A program made the translations under genes and the position numbers. A model generated the notes under the pieces. The model was given only the letters and a program-made list of their open reading frames with translations, was not told the DNA's origin and searched no databases. Shown here piece by piece: positions 35,695-44,285 of a stretch of DNA of 64,000 nucleotides (its first letter is position 1; each line of letters starts with the position of its first letter). Origin of the DNA: Deltaproteobacteria bacterium HGW-Deltaproteobacteria-2 (lineage in GTDB: Bacteria > Desulfobacterota > Syntrophia > Syntrophales > Smithellaceae); assembly GCA_002840505.1 (NCBI GenBank), contig PHBC01000006.1, forward strand, positions 183,952 through 247,951. The letters are read 5' to 3'.

Positions 35695-36972
35695 TTAGGT
35701 TTTCGCGTGTGTCCGGCCTGCGTCAATACTTTCCAGCAAAGCCTCAATTCTCAGGAAAGCGCTCTCCTCGTTGTACTTTCTGACATCCGCGTGGTCCACG
35801 TCGATCATTATCGAGGGAATTCCCAGTTCTTCGGTTATCCACTTCTGGAGGTCCATCTGCATAACGGAATATACCTTGCAGCTTCTGTTGCTGGCAAACA
35901 CAAATCCATCTATTGAGTAGTGTCGAGCCGCCCAGGACATCGCTTTGAACCGTAACTCCATCCCGTAGGGGCACACCGAAAAATTTTGTACACGGGCAAG
36001 CGACTCCAGAGGATCGCCGTCCTTGTATTCCTGGAGAAATTCATAGGAGCCCTCGATACTTCCCACACATGATGTATAGCTTGCCGCAACGATATTGGCG
36101 TCTAGATCGGACAATCTTGTCGACATCTTCCGCAGTTGGTGCCAGGGAGCTATGCTGTCCCATAAGAGGCGATACTTCTCGTTGGGCACAGGGAACTGAC
36201 CGTTTTTAATTCTTTCTTCGGTTTCATCGGCGAGCATCCTGAAGTGCTCGACAACCTCCGGACGACCCCGTGAAGTCAAAAGAGGAGCCATCTGGACAAA
36301 GGAATCGAAAGCTGTTATTCCGGATGGCCGATGTACTGCACAATCTATGAAACGTTTGTAATGCCTTGCTGCCTCGCTGCTGTTTCGCAGAGCTTCCTTA
36401 ACCCGGTCGATATTGAACTTTTGTCCGCTCAGCTCTTCGATGGTTCTAATCAGGTCTTTAAACTGTGCTACGATATACTTGAGGTCTGTTTCCTTCTGCA
36501 TTTCATAGCAAAAAGGAACGTCGAGGATAAAATGAGGAACGCCCCATTCCCGATGATACACGTCAAACCACTTGACCAGGAGAGAACAATTGTTGTTATC
36601 CGAGACAAGAAGGTTTGGCCGTGGTAATCCGAAAGTCGGCGAATCTTTGCCGCCGCTCATGGCGGTTCCGATGTCGATCCTGGCGTAGGAGCAGATGTCC
36701 ATCGAGTAGCCGCTGTGCTCTGCCTTTTCACACTGAAGCATGCCGACGCCTTTTGCTGCGCTAAGGGCTGCGTGGCTTTCCGGCACGGCAAACACGACAT
36801 TGTCGAATCCTTTGAATAACTCGATCGGCACGATTATGGCTACCCAGACAACAAAGGCTCCCCCGCTGGCTTTGCCATGAAGGTTCATATAGTCATCGGT
36901 TAGGATCTGTGTAAGCCGCCTGCCTGATTCGGTCTTCATTAATCCCTTCATTTCATCCTTTTCTTCAGCCAT
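35695..36972 (-). CDS. 2-hydroxyacyl-CoA dehydratase / benzoyl-CoA reductase family subunit (BcrB/HgdB-like)
   Basis: 425 residues from ATG 36972 (AGGA 9-10 nt upstream). The family fold is recognisable by LVSDNNNCSLLVKWFDVYHREWGVPHF (split here for length: NNNCSLL, WGVPHFILDVPF), ASYTSCVGSIEGS and FASNRSCKVYSVMQMD, which hold the cluster cysteines. Such two-subunit units bind [4Fe-4S] and receive electrons from an ATP-driven activator. No activator or BcrA/D ATPase is in view. The partner subunit is the next gene upstream. Whether it dehydrates a 2-hydroxyacyl-CoA or reduces an aryl-CoA cannot be told here. Confidence 0.82.
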   Translation of the reverse strand: MAEEKDEMKGLMKTESGRRLTQILTDDYMNLHGKASGGAFVVWVAIIVPIELFKGFDNVVFAVPESHAALSAAKGVGMLQCEKAEHSGYSMDICSYARIDIGTAMSGGKDSPTFGLPRPNLLVSDNNNCSLLVKWFDVYHREWGVPHFILDVPFCYEMQKETDLKYIVAQFKDLIRTIEELSGQKFNIDRVKEALRNSSEAARHYKRFIDCAVHRPSGITAFDSFVQMAPLLTSRGRPEVVEHFRMLADETEERIKNGQFPVPNEKYRLLWDSIAPWHQLRKMSTRLSDLDANIVAASYTSCVGSIEGSYEFLQEYKDGDPLESLARVQNFSVCPYGMELRFKAMSWAARHYSIDGFVFASNRSCKVYSVMQMDLQKWITEELGIPSIMIDVDHADVRKYNEESAFLRIEALLESIDAGRTHAKT

Positions 36973-37042
36973 ATTTAACCATCCTAAATTATCAGCGTTC
37001 AATCTTAAAAGTTTCGGTTGGGGGCATTAACAGATATCTTAA

Positions 37043-38152
37043 TCAACGTATCAATTCTGAAAATGCCTCGATTCTTGTCCGCAGGGCCTCCACATTTTCG
37101 TTGTCGTCCGTTGCTATCTCCAGTTGGAGAGTGACAATGTTTTTCTGCTCAAGTATTTTGGTGATAAAAGGCATTTCCAGATACTCATATTCGCAGAATT
37201 TTTCTCCGATAAAAATCAGGCCCCGGGCTCCTCGCTTTTCAATCAGTTCATTGAGCGCCTTGAGACGCTCATCCGATGAGTAAAGAAGGGTCGTGCAGGG
37301 GTAGTGATTGCGGTAAAAATCAGCGTAATAAGCGGCAGGATCACCGGTTTCCTGAGGAATGTAGCCATAGGATCGGGCTTGAGATGATATATCGTTGCCG
37401 GCTACTCTCATGCCGGCTTCTTCAATAATGGCGCACAGCGCATCCGGAGGAGGAAGAATACCTGAAACGATAATTTTCTTTCCGTCAGAACTGTTTTCCT
37501 TTGGATTTGACGTAGCATTTTTTATAGCATCATTCAATGCGGATAGATTATCTTCAGGTGTCATGAAATACCCGTCCCTCATATGGCGCGAGAAGTCAAC
37601 ATAAGACATCCTTCCTTCAGCAACCAGCATCTCCATTTCCAGAGATAATTTTCTTATTGCATTGTGTAATCTGACGCTGGCGAGGAAACGTTCTGAAGAA
37701 AACCGGACTCCGAAGGTACTCTCAATTTCTGCTATCAGTTTACGGATTCTATCGGCCAAATATCCTGTTGAATCGGTCTGGTTTGGAGACACCATGGGCA
37801 CATGTAGCTTAAGCAAAGGCAGAGTCTTCCCCTTTTCCTTAAGACCGTGTTTGATAATTTCCGGCATATTGCGGAAAGTATCACAGGCATTGTACATCAG
37901 GAGACCGTCAAGAAGAGCTCCTTCTTCTGACAGGACAAACTCTGTAAGTCGCCTGGCCACAGAACAGGTAAAGCTCTGAAGATGGCGATCGCTTTCTTTG
38001 AGCGTGTGCACTCCATCTTTCATATCCCAAAGAATCACAGGCATCAGGCCGAAAGAATGGAGCAACTCCAGCGGTGGGTACAGGGGGAAACATCCCACAA
38101 CTTTTGCGCCTTTTATTTTTGCCTGTCTAATGTTTTCAACCATATCAAACAT
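37043..38152 (-). CDS. 2-hydroxyacyl-CoA dehydratase / benzoyl-CoA reductase family subunit (BcrC/HgdA-like)
   Basis: 369 residues. Starts with a KGAKVVGCFPLYPPLELLHS segment common to this family; likely cluster ligands are in QSFTCSVARR, MYNACDTFRN and EKFCEYEYLE. It lies 70 bp upstream of its BcrB/HgdB-like partner and 106 bp after the acyl-CoA dehydrogenase gene, all on one strand, so the three form an operon. The two subunits would make a heterodimer with two iron-sulfur clusters in the cytoplasm. Confidence 0.82.
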   Translation of the reverse strand: MFDMVENIRQAKIKGAKVVGCFPLYPPLELLHSFGLMPVILWDMKDGVHTLKESDRHLQSFTCSVARRLTEFVLSEEGALLDGLLMYNACDTFRNMPEIIKHGLKEKGKTLPLLKLHVPMVSPNQTDSTGYLADRIRKLIAEIESTFGVRFSSERFLASVRLHNAIRKLSLEMEMLVAEGRMSYVDFSRHMRDGYFMTPEDNLSALNDAIKNATSNPKENSSDGKKIIVSGILPPPDALCAIIEEAGMRVAGNDISSQARSYGYIPQETGDPAAYYADFYRNHYPCTTLLYSSDERLKALNELIEKRGARGLIFIGEKFCEYEYLEMPFITKILEQKNIVTLQLEIATDDNENVEALRTRIEAFSELIR

Positions 38153-38258
38153 AAATAATCCCCCGCATCGTAAAAATTTAATATAAGAGACTTATTATTT
38201 CAATTTTTATAAAAGTTCAAGGCGATGAATTATCATCTTTTTGCTGATTAATGAGCAG

Positions 38259-39542
38259 TTACTTGTTCTCCTTCTCCAATACACGCCACATATCGTCATC
38301 GTCATAGATCTTTTCTTCCTCGGCTGCGGCGTTCTCCGCGTCCAGTTCACTCTGACGATACCTTCCAATCTGCTTTAACAGTTCGTCATAGTAATCATGC
38401 TGAATCATGAGGTCCATTATCTGATTGGTTCCTGTCCATATCTGGCATAATCGCGCATCTCTTAATGCCCGTTCGACTGGATACACGTTGGTGTAGCCTA
38501 TACCTCCCATCATTTGCATAACCAGGTTGGATATTTCCCAGGAATTGTCTGTGACGAAACGTTTGGCTTCACTCGCTAATCGGCGGACGCGGGGATCATC
38601 CCGGTCGGCTGCGAGGGCAGCCTGATACACAATGCCCGCGCTGGCATCCATCAGTGTAATACCCCGGGCGAGCATTGCGCTTACGAGTTGGAACTTTCGT
38701 ATTTTTTTCCCGAAAGCCATGCGACGGTCTGTGTAACGCGCTGCAAGTTCAAGACCGGCCCTCATACCGCCAATACAAGGTGCGGCGCTGGTGATACGTT
38801 CGGGTATCATCATCCGATTGAAAACCAAGGCTCCGCCATTGAGCGAACCCAATAGATTTTCCTTCGGAACTTTAACATTGCGGAAAGTAATTTTTCCTGT
38901 GCCGCCACCTCTGGTTCCCATCAAACCATATAGATATTTTACCTCAACCTCGGGTGATCGGTCGATGATGAGGGTGCTGATTCGTTCGTATGGACTTGCT
39001 TTGGGATCCATATTGGTGCGGACATACACGAGGAAAAAGTCGGCTCCTTCGGCTCCTACGACAAAACGCTTCTGACCTGTCACCAGAAAATGATCTCCCT
39101 TATCAATCGCTCTGCTCGTAGCACCAAAGAAATCTGATCCGCCGCGAGGTTCAGTCAGCGCCTCTGCGGCCACAAGTTTTCCTTCAAGCATTGGTTTGAG
39201 GTATTTCATCTTCTGTTCTTCTGTGCCGAATCTGATAAGACCTTCTCCGACGATATCCGGCATGACATAAGCGCAGCCGCAGGCGGTACCGATAGATCCG
39301 ATTTCGGCCATAGTTGCAACTGCGGCCACCCAGTTTAGCCCCCGGCCTCCATATTTTTTCGGGAATCGAATTCCCAGTAGATTATGGCGGGCGTATGTTT
39401 CATAAATTTTACGGGGGAATTTTATTTCATCACGGTCCATAGCGCGAAGATATTCGGGATCGATTTCATCCTTAACCATCAAACGGGCCTCATCGGCAAC
39501 TGCGAGAGTGTCCGCATCCAGCAGAAAGTCATTGAATGACAT
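38259..39542 (-). CDS. Acyl-CoA dehydrogenase family protein
   Basis: 427 residues with the three ACAD domains. FAD/acyl-CoA loops: AAEALTEPRGGSDFFG and GQKRFVVGAEGADFF, then MGGIGYTNVYPVERALRD. The usual catalytic Glu in YEGTxQI reads Thr here (IWTGTNQIM), so the base must come from elsewhere, as in isovaleryl- or cyclohexanecarboxyl-type enzymes, or the reaction differs. First gene of the acd/bcrC-like/bcrB-like operon. No electron-transfer flavoprotein is nearby. Confidence 0.9.
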   Translation of the reverse strand: MSFNDFLLDADTLAVADEARLMVKDEIDPEYLRAMDRDEIKFPRKIYETYARHNLLGIRFPKKYGGRGLNWVAAVATMAEIGSIGTACGCAYVMPDIVGEGLIRFGTEEQKMKYLKPMLEGKLVAAEALTEPRGGSDFFGATSRAIDKGDHFLVTGQKRFVVGAEGADFFLVYVRTNMDPKASPYERISTLIIDRSPEVEVKYLYGLMGTRGGGTGKITFRNVKVPKENLLGSLNGGALVFNRMMIPERITSAAPCIGGMRAGLELAARYTDRRMAFGKKIRKFQLVSAMLARGITLMDASAGIVYQAALAADRDDPRVRRLASEAKRFVTDNSWEISNLVMQMMGGIGYTNVYPVERALRDARLCQIWTGTNQIMDLMIQHDYYDELLKQIGRYRQSELDAENAAAEEEKIYDDDDMWRVLEKENK

Positions 39543-39568
39543 ATTTGCCTCCTATAATTTGCCTAGTT

Positions 39569-39611
39569 TTACCTTTGGTAAGAATAGTAACCAATGGTTA
39601 TTTTTTGTCAA
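39569..39611 (-). promoter_or_regulatory. Candidate promoter and operator of the acyl-CoA operon
   Basis: On the minus strand TTGACA (39606-39611), about 16 nt, TACTAT (39584-39589). The perfect palindrome TAACCAATGGTTA (39588-39600) sits in the spacer and a second one, TTACCTTTGGTAA, at 39569-39581. The TetR protein at 34921 is the likely reader. Confidence 0.45.
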
Positions 39612-39828
39612 GTATTTTTTGATCACAACCATTTTTTCATATTGTAAGTATATGGACAAAGTAATGAGAAAATTATATAAAAAGAGCAATATTTTATCAA
39701 TATTTAACGTAATACATTAAGTCTTTTTAATGTTAAAAACATTTGTTCTATTTAAGAGGGTATTTCAAGTTGTCGAACAGAAATAGAGATACTTAATAAA
39801 CTTTACAAAATATTAAAGGAAGAAAACA

Positions 39829-40032
39829 ATGGAATGCAAAAAAGAGAAGAATCTTGATAAATGTAACTGCACATATGAACCTTGCAGCAGAAAAGGCGTA
39901 TGCTGCGACTGCCTTACGTATCATCGTAAGAACAGGGAACTGCCCGCGTGCTTTTTTTCGAAAGACGCGGAAAAAACATATGACAGATCATTCCAACATT
40001 TTGCGGAATTAGTATCAAAACATAAGATATAG
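39829..40032 (+). CDS. DUF6485-like Cys-rich small protein
   Basis: 67 residues with eight cysteines: [20 protein letters not shown], then PACFF. The pattern and length fit DUF6485, a small presumably metal-binding cytoplasmic family of anaerobes. AAAGGAAGA upstream of ATG. It stands before a group of small unknown genes on the same strand. Confidence 0.75.
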   Translation: MECKKEKNLDKCNCTYEPCSRKGVCCDCLTYHRKNRELPACFFSKDAEKTYDRSFQHFAELVSKHKI

Positions 40033-40069
40033 AAAAATATTGATATTATGAAAAGGATATTTCCTGAAT

Positions 40070-40468
40070 ATGAAACTTCTCCGTTACATCTGGGCTTTAC
40101 CCAACACTCTACTGGGGCTCCTCTTTGTTCCCCTGGCTATGATTACTAAAGGCCGGATGGAAATACAAGATGGTGTGCTGGAGATTCACGGCGGGCTCGT
40201 TTCATGGATTCTAAAATATTGTATTCCGAGTAAGGGATATGTAAGTGCTGTAACACTAGGGCATGTTGTTTTGGGATGCGATAGAGAGTCGCTCGTTAAT
40301 GATCGTCGACATGAAAGAGCGCATGTTAAACAATATGAGCTATTGGGTCCGGCATTCATTCCTGTTTATATATTAGCAGGCATATGGGGACTGATAAGAG
40401 GTAGAGGAGCATACAAAGGAAATTACCTGGAACGAAAAGCGATAGAGCAGGAAAAGTTTGAGAAATAG
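40070..40468 (+). CDS. Small membrane protein with an HExxH-like motif, unknown function
   Basis: 132 residues. N-terminal hydrophobic segment (IWALPNTLLGLLFVPLAMI), a soluble stretch ending RRHERAHVKQYELLG, then a second helix (PAFIPVYILAGIWGLI). The HERAH-VKQYE run recalls the metal helix of small membrane metallopeptidase-like proteins, but the second Glu/His pattern is not canonical. No named family assigned. Confidence 0.6.
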   Translation: MKLLRYIWALPNTLLGLLFVPLAMITKGRMEIQDGVLEIHGGLVSWILKYCIPSKGYVSAVTLGHVVLGCDRESLVNDRRHERAHVKQYELLGPAFIPVYILAGIWGLIRGRGAYKGNYLERKAIEQEKFEK

Positions 40469-40561
40469 AGTAGGATACAAAGTAATGAAAAAAATTTCAT
40501 CAAGGGGCATATTTTTCTGTAAGCGAATATTGACAACCCTAAATTATAATAGGTTAGCATT

Positions 40562-42043
40562 ATGAATACATTGCTTATCGTTATAGTCAGCGTTCCGTTT
40601 GTTATTGCAATACTCTTTTTTCTTTATCGTTTTCTTGTACAATTTACCACTAAACCCGTTATGGAAATAAATCTTTCTCCGTCTGATGATCCGCGATGGT
40701 CCGACAAGAAAAAAATAACAGAACTGATGGAAACATTTCAGAAAAAAGGGTTCGATCTGGCCGGACAGTATGAATGCTGGGAAATACCCGGTCTCATTAT
40801 AGCGGGCTTTGTGAAGCCGTCGGAACAATTGATCGGCGTAATTTACGATCATCCTACTGCGGGAATATGGGAGGATCTTTGTATTGAGTATAATGATGGA
40901 GAAAATCTCACTGTTTCCAACGCGCCTTTGGGACAGGAAATGGATCACATGCCGCAATCGACAAAATTTTATTTGAAGGGGAGTTCTCTGGAGGAACTTC
41001 TGGTAAAAATTCTGGCCGAGAGAAAAGATAAGGGGAGGAAAACAATAACCAAAGAAGAATTCTCTTCCAATTTCGAGGAAGCGTATAAAAAAGAAATGAA
41101 GTGGCGGATGGACAGAGGTGGCCCGACCTCTCTGGAAGTAAAGAGAGTTGCCGATGAGATGGGCGTTCCTTTGGATAGCGAAAAAATGCAGGCTAAAACC
41201 AGGCAATTACAAAAGATATGGATGAAAGAGAAAAACAAGCCCAGGAAAGTTAAGAGAGGTCTGTATGAGGCAGAGCTGCCCGGAGAATTCCAGAAACCGG
41301 AGGAGTTTCATCGGCGGATGGAACAAAAAAGCGAGTCCATGCCCCAGAAGATGAATATACCGGTTGTGCCCGCTTATATTGTCCTGATAGCGGCAATAAG
41401 CTACTGGATATATTTTGGCTTTCAATACAATAAAGTCCATACGGTTTCCCTTACCGCAGTGATTATTTTTTTGGCAGTCTTTCTATTTTTATTCATTACT
41501 TTGATATGGATTAACACACGTAATCAAGCGGCGAAAATGTGTCCCTTCTTAAAACGAATTGCGGAGCTAAGACCGGGAGCCTTTTTGTTTATAAGCGGGA
41601 CATTTCCTACGCTCTTCTATGCCAGGGAAGGGTGGCTGGGAAAAGTTGTTTTTCAGGAAGGTGGCGAGCATCAAGACTCCTGTACCCGTCTGGAAGCGGT
41701 AACAAGACATTCCGGGGGATGGCTGTCAATCAGTAAAAAGAATGTAATCAGCAAGGTTTTCGGCCGTTCGGACAAGGACAATATTTCCTTACCGGATAAC
41801 GATTTTGGCAGAAAGTTTACAATGTCAGGCACGGATAAAATGCTGGCTGAAAAAATGCTCAGCTCCGACATTGCCGGCACAATCATGCGTCTGGAAGAAT
41901 TTAAAAAGCCGAATATAGAGATTGATGGTAAATCAGTAACAGTGGAAATAACAGAAAATCTTTTCAGCACGCGCAAAGAAGCCGCACTTCGGCAATTTCT
42001 AGAGGTGGCGGAGAATGTTATTGATGTGGTAGTGCAGCGGTAA
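40562..42043 (+). CDS. Membrane protein of unknown function
   Basis: 493 residues. One N-terminal helix (about 2-24, LLIVIVSVPFVIAILFFLYR), a long charged region (about 30-265, with repeated Lys/Glu), two helices in the middle (about 272-320) and a soluble C-terminal half (RKEAALRQFLEVAENVIDVV). I recognise no domain. It is followed by another unknown gene after 12 bp, so they are probably co-translated. Confidence 0.6.
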   Translation: MNTLLIVIVSVPFVIAILFFLYRFLVQFTTKPVMEINLSPSDDPRWSDKKKITELMETFQKKGFDLAGQYECWEIPGLIIAGFVKPSEQLIGVIYDHPTAGIWEDLCIEYNDGENLTVSNAPLGQEMDHMPQSTKFYLKGSSLEELLVKILAERKDKGRKTITKEEFSSNFEEAYKKEMKWRMDRGGPTSLEVKRVADEMGVPLDSEKMQAKTRQLQKIWMKEKNKPRKVKRGLYEAELPGEFQKPEEFHRRMEQKSESMPQKMNIPVVPAYIVLIAAISYWIYFGFQYNKVHTVSLTAVIIFLAVFLFLFITLIWINTRNQAAKMCPFLKRIAELRPGAFLFISGTFPTLFYAREGWLGKVVFQEGGEHQDSCTRLEAVTRHSGGWLSISKKNVISKVFGRSDKDNISLPDNDFGRKFTMSGTDKMLAEKMLSSDIAGTIMRLEEFKKPNIEIDGKSVTVEITENLFSTRKEAALRQFLEVAENVIDVVVQR

Positions 42044-42055
42044 TGGTAAAAAATA

Positions 42056-42547
42056 ATGAATGAATGGCATTTAGACATTGATTCCTGGCCGGGTCCCAAC
42101 CGAAAAAAATGGCCGGACTTGCGGGACATTATTGTGGAAAGCCCTGACGGCAAACACGTTGCAGTTCTTTATTCGTGTGGTGAAATTGATATTTACAAAG
42201 AAGTCGGATTTTTCGCTCTGTTTGAGGAACCGAAGGACTCTCCATGTTTATTGCTCCGTCCAAGCGGCCTTGCCTGCCTTATTTCGTCCACCGCCGAAAA
42301 ATCCATACAATGGATCGGAGATCGGTTTTGTGTGGTCACTCCTTATAGCCTTAGTCCGAGTTTCTCTTTATCCGGACAGCTCAAACAGTTTTACGGGATA
42401 ATGGTTTTTGATGTGAGGGAACGCAAGGTAGCATACGTTCCTAACGGTTCTCCTGAAGAAGTCATTCCTGCTCTCCCTGATAAACTATCATGGAAAAGTT
42501 GGAGAAGGTTGTCATGGTGGCCCAAATTGTGGCATAAAAATACATAA
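42056..42547 (+). CDS. Unknown protein downstream of the 493-residue membrane protein
   Basis: 163 residues, no signal peptide, Trp-rich (WHLDIDSWPGPNRKKWPD near the start and WKSWRRLSWWPKLWHK at the end). Beta-propeller-like phrases (VVESPDGKHVAVLYSCGEIDI, YGIMVFDVRERKVAYV) suggest one or two blades of a WD40/TolB-type fold. Possibly a partner of the upstream gene. Confidence 0.55.
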   Translation: MNEWHLDIDSWPGPNRKKWPDLRDIIVESPDGKHVAVLYSCGEIDIYKEVGFFALFEEPKDSPCLLLRPSGLACLISSTAEKSIQWIGDRFCVVTPYSLSPSFSLSGQLKQFYGIMVFDVRERKVAYVPNGSPEEVIPALPDKLSWKSWRRLSWWPKLWHKNT

Positions 42548-42591
42548 ATGTTCACCAAAATAAATAATTGGTTAAGGTGCTTTAGTAAAAA

Positions 42592-42963
42592 ATGAAGGAA
42601 GAAATTAAAAAACAAAATCTAAAAAATGAATTTTATACTGCAGAGAAATGCTTCATTACTGAATTATCCAACACACCGGATGATCCGGACGTGTCCATTG
42701 CGCGGGCGAGGGTAGAGCCCGGAGTAACAACCAGCTGGCACCGTCTTAAAGGAATTACCGAACGTTATGTTATTATCAGCGGCAGAGGGCGTGTGGAAAT
42801 TGGAGAACATCCGCCACAGGAAGTAACTGACGGCGACATCGTTTTTATTCCCCCGATGTGCCGTCAGCGCATTACTAATATAGGTAAAAAGGATCTAGTA
42901 TTTCTTGCCATCTGCTCACCTCGTTTTACGCAGGATGTTTATGAAGATATCGAGGATCAATAG
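42592..42963 (+). CDS. Cupin-domain protein
   Basis: 123 residues. Single cupin barrel with PGVTTSWHRLKGITERYVIISG (motif 1, His and Glu) and GDIVFIPPMCRQRITNIG (motif 2). Such proteins bind a metal and a small ligand; some are sugar isomerases, others sensors. A ribosome site is weak (GAAGGAAG overlaps the start). No partner is evident. Confidence 0.85.
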   Translation: MKEEIKKQNLKNEFYTAEKCFITELSNTPDDPDVSIARARVEPGVTTSWHRLKGITERYVIISGRGRVEIGEHPPQEVTDGDIVFIPPMCRQRITNIGKKDLVFLAICSPRFTQDVYEDIEDQ

Positions 42964-43012
42964 AGTTTTGTTGTCATACCGGCGCAGGAAACTGTGTCAC
43001 AATTAACTTTGC

Positions 43013-43121
43013 TGTCATTTCGAAGTCCCGTATGCGCGGGATCATACTCCGCGAGAAATCTTGATTCCGGTAATTTTAAAACCCTAAGATTCCTCACCCG
43101 CAAGCGGGATTCGGAATGACA
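43013..43121. repeat. Dispersed palindromic repeat, type A
   Basis: TGTCATTTCGAAGTCCCG at the left, CGGAATGACA at the right, internal CCCGTATGCGCGGG and CCCGCAAGCGGG hairpins. Confidence 0.6.
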
Positions 43122-43251
43122 TTTTTCTTATTACGACATAGTCTCGTAGGCCGGTATAAATCGGAATCGCAAAAGTATAAATTATAATACAGTAGCTTGA
43201 TTTTATTTAATAATGTTGGTAATTCTAAAACTATAGAAAAACGATTTATTG

Positions 43252-43361
43252 TTGAAACTCCAATTCCGAGAGCGACGCGTAGCGGAATTGGCAAGTTGAA
43301 CAATCCCGCGAAGCGGAGGGTATAATACCCCGCAACTTGCTTTGGGGTTCATACCCGTGAT
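43252..43361 (+). repeat. Dispersed repeat, type B
   Basis: Begins TTGAAACTCCAATTCCGA, has the CGGAATTGG inverted partner about 25 nt later and ends GGGGTTCATACCCGTGAT. Very like copies at 51535 and 55199. Confidence 0.65.
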
Positions 43362-43447
43362 ACAGAAGGAAACAGTCTGTGTTTACAGAATTATACAGAT
43401 TGTATAAACATTGTTAGCTGGATGCTTCGCGCTGGAAGAGGAATATT

Positions 43448-44113
43448 ATGGATATTAAGATTCGTTTAGAAACCAAAGAAGATTACTTAAAAGTCGAAGA
43501 ACTAACACGAGAAGCATTCTGGAATTTATATACTCCAGGATGTGATGAACATTATTTATGTCATATATTGAGAGATCACAAAGACTTTATTCAAGAACTT
43601 GATTATGTTGCAGAAATAGATGGAAATGTAATAGCTTCAATTATGTATACCGATTCGTACCTTTTAAGTGATGATCAGGAAAAGGTAAAAATTGTATCAT
43701 TTGGTCCTTTCTGTGTTCATCCTGACTATCAGAGGAAAGGAATAGGTACATCATTAATTGAAAAAACAAAATTATTGGTAGAAAAAAGAAATATTCCAGC
43801 AATTGTAATTTGCGGAGATCCTCACAATTACTGCAAACATGAGTTTAAGAATGGAATTGACTACCAAGTAAGTAATATGGATGGAGAGTATCCTTTAGGA
43901 TTACTTGTTCTAGAGCTTCAGCCTGGTTTTTTTGGTAATAAAAAATGGAAGGCAAAACAAAGTGATGTATTTATTTTTGAGCATGAGAAAGCCATAGAGT
44001 TTGACAAGAAGTTTAAGGAAAAAGAAAGGAAATTTCAGTATAGTCAAGAGATATTTAAAATACAGATTAGGTCTTTCTTGCAAAAGAATCAGCTAACAAC
44101 TGCTTCAACCTGA
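43448..44113 (+). CDS. GNAT family N-acetyltransferase on a lone gene cassette
   Basis: 221 residues, GGAAGAGG before ATG. GNAT core with PFCVHPDYQRKGIGTSLIEKTK (acetyl-CoA loop RKGIG) near residues 92-113 and a following beta/helix with VICGDPHNYCKHEFKNGIDYQ. The substrate is unknown; amines, antibiotics or toxins are options. The gene is AT-rich compared with its neighbours. It lies between GTTAGCT at 43413 and the matching AGCTAAC at 44091, so it is a single-gene cassette. Confidence 0.85.
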   Translation: MDIKIRLETKEDYLKVEELTREAFWNLYTPGCDEHYLCHILRDHKDFIQELDYVAEIDGNVIASIMYTDSYLLSDDQEKVKIVSFGPFCVHPDYQRKGIGTSLIEKTKLLVEKRNIPAIVICGDPHNYCKHEFKNGIDYQVSNMDGEYPLGLLVLELQPGFFGNKKWKAKQSDVFIFEHEKAIEFDKKFKEKERKFQYSQEIFKIQIRSFLQKNQLTTAST

Positions 44114-44215
44114 CATTTCCTTTGTCACGGTTTGTGCTGCTCGCTTCGCTCGTTTTACGCACAAACCGCGCCAAGCCCTTCGGGCACGGGAAAGCAGGTT
44201 ACGCAAATGTTAGGA
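44091..44215 (+). mobile_element. Long attC-like recombination site of the GNAT cassette
   Basis: AGCTAAC (44091-44097), the exact complement of GTTAGCT at the cassette start, and GTTAGGA (44209-44215) bound a 125-base region. It holds nested arms: GGTTTGTGC/GCACAAACC around a CGCTTCGCTCG loop, and outer pieces AACCTG and CAGGTT. The length and fold recall long attC sites such as Vibrio repeats. Confidence 0.7.
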
Positions 44216-44285
44216 AGCTGACGACCCCGGCCTGCGCCTGGGCAGGCTGTGCCAACGAAGATAGCGCTTTGATTCAGGACCGGAG

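Larger units (their letters stand above)
42964..43447. other. 484-bp gene-free stretch holding two dispersed repeats and a cassette left core
   Basis: Holds a partial type A repeat (about 42971), a fuller type A copy (43013-43121), a type B repeat (43252-43361) and the left core GTTAGCT of the GNAT cassette (43413-43419). I see no gene. Confidence 0.6.

Noticed and set aside
35695-38152. Complete class I benzoyl-CoA reductase
   Set aside because: Only two subunits of the B/C (or HgdA/B) type are present; the ATPase subunits and ferredoxin are missing in the window, so the specific name was not used.
40544-41206. 220-residue minus-strand ORF over the 493-residue membrane protein gene
   Set aside because: Antisense shadow; Phe/His/Arg-rich with no signal or domain.
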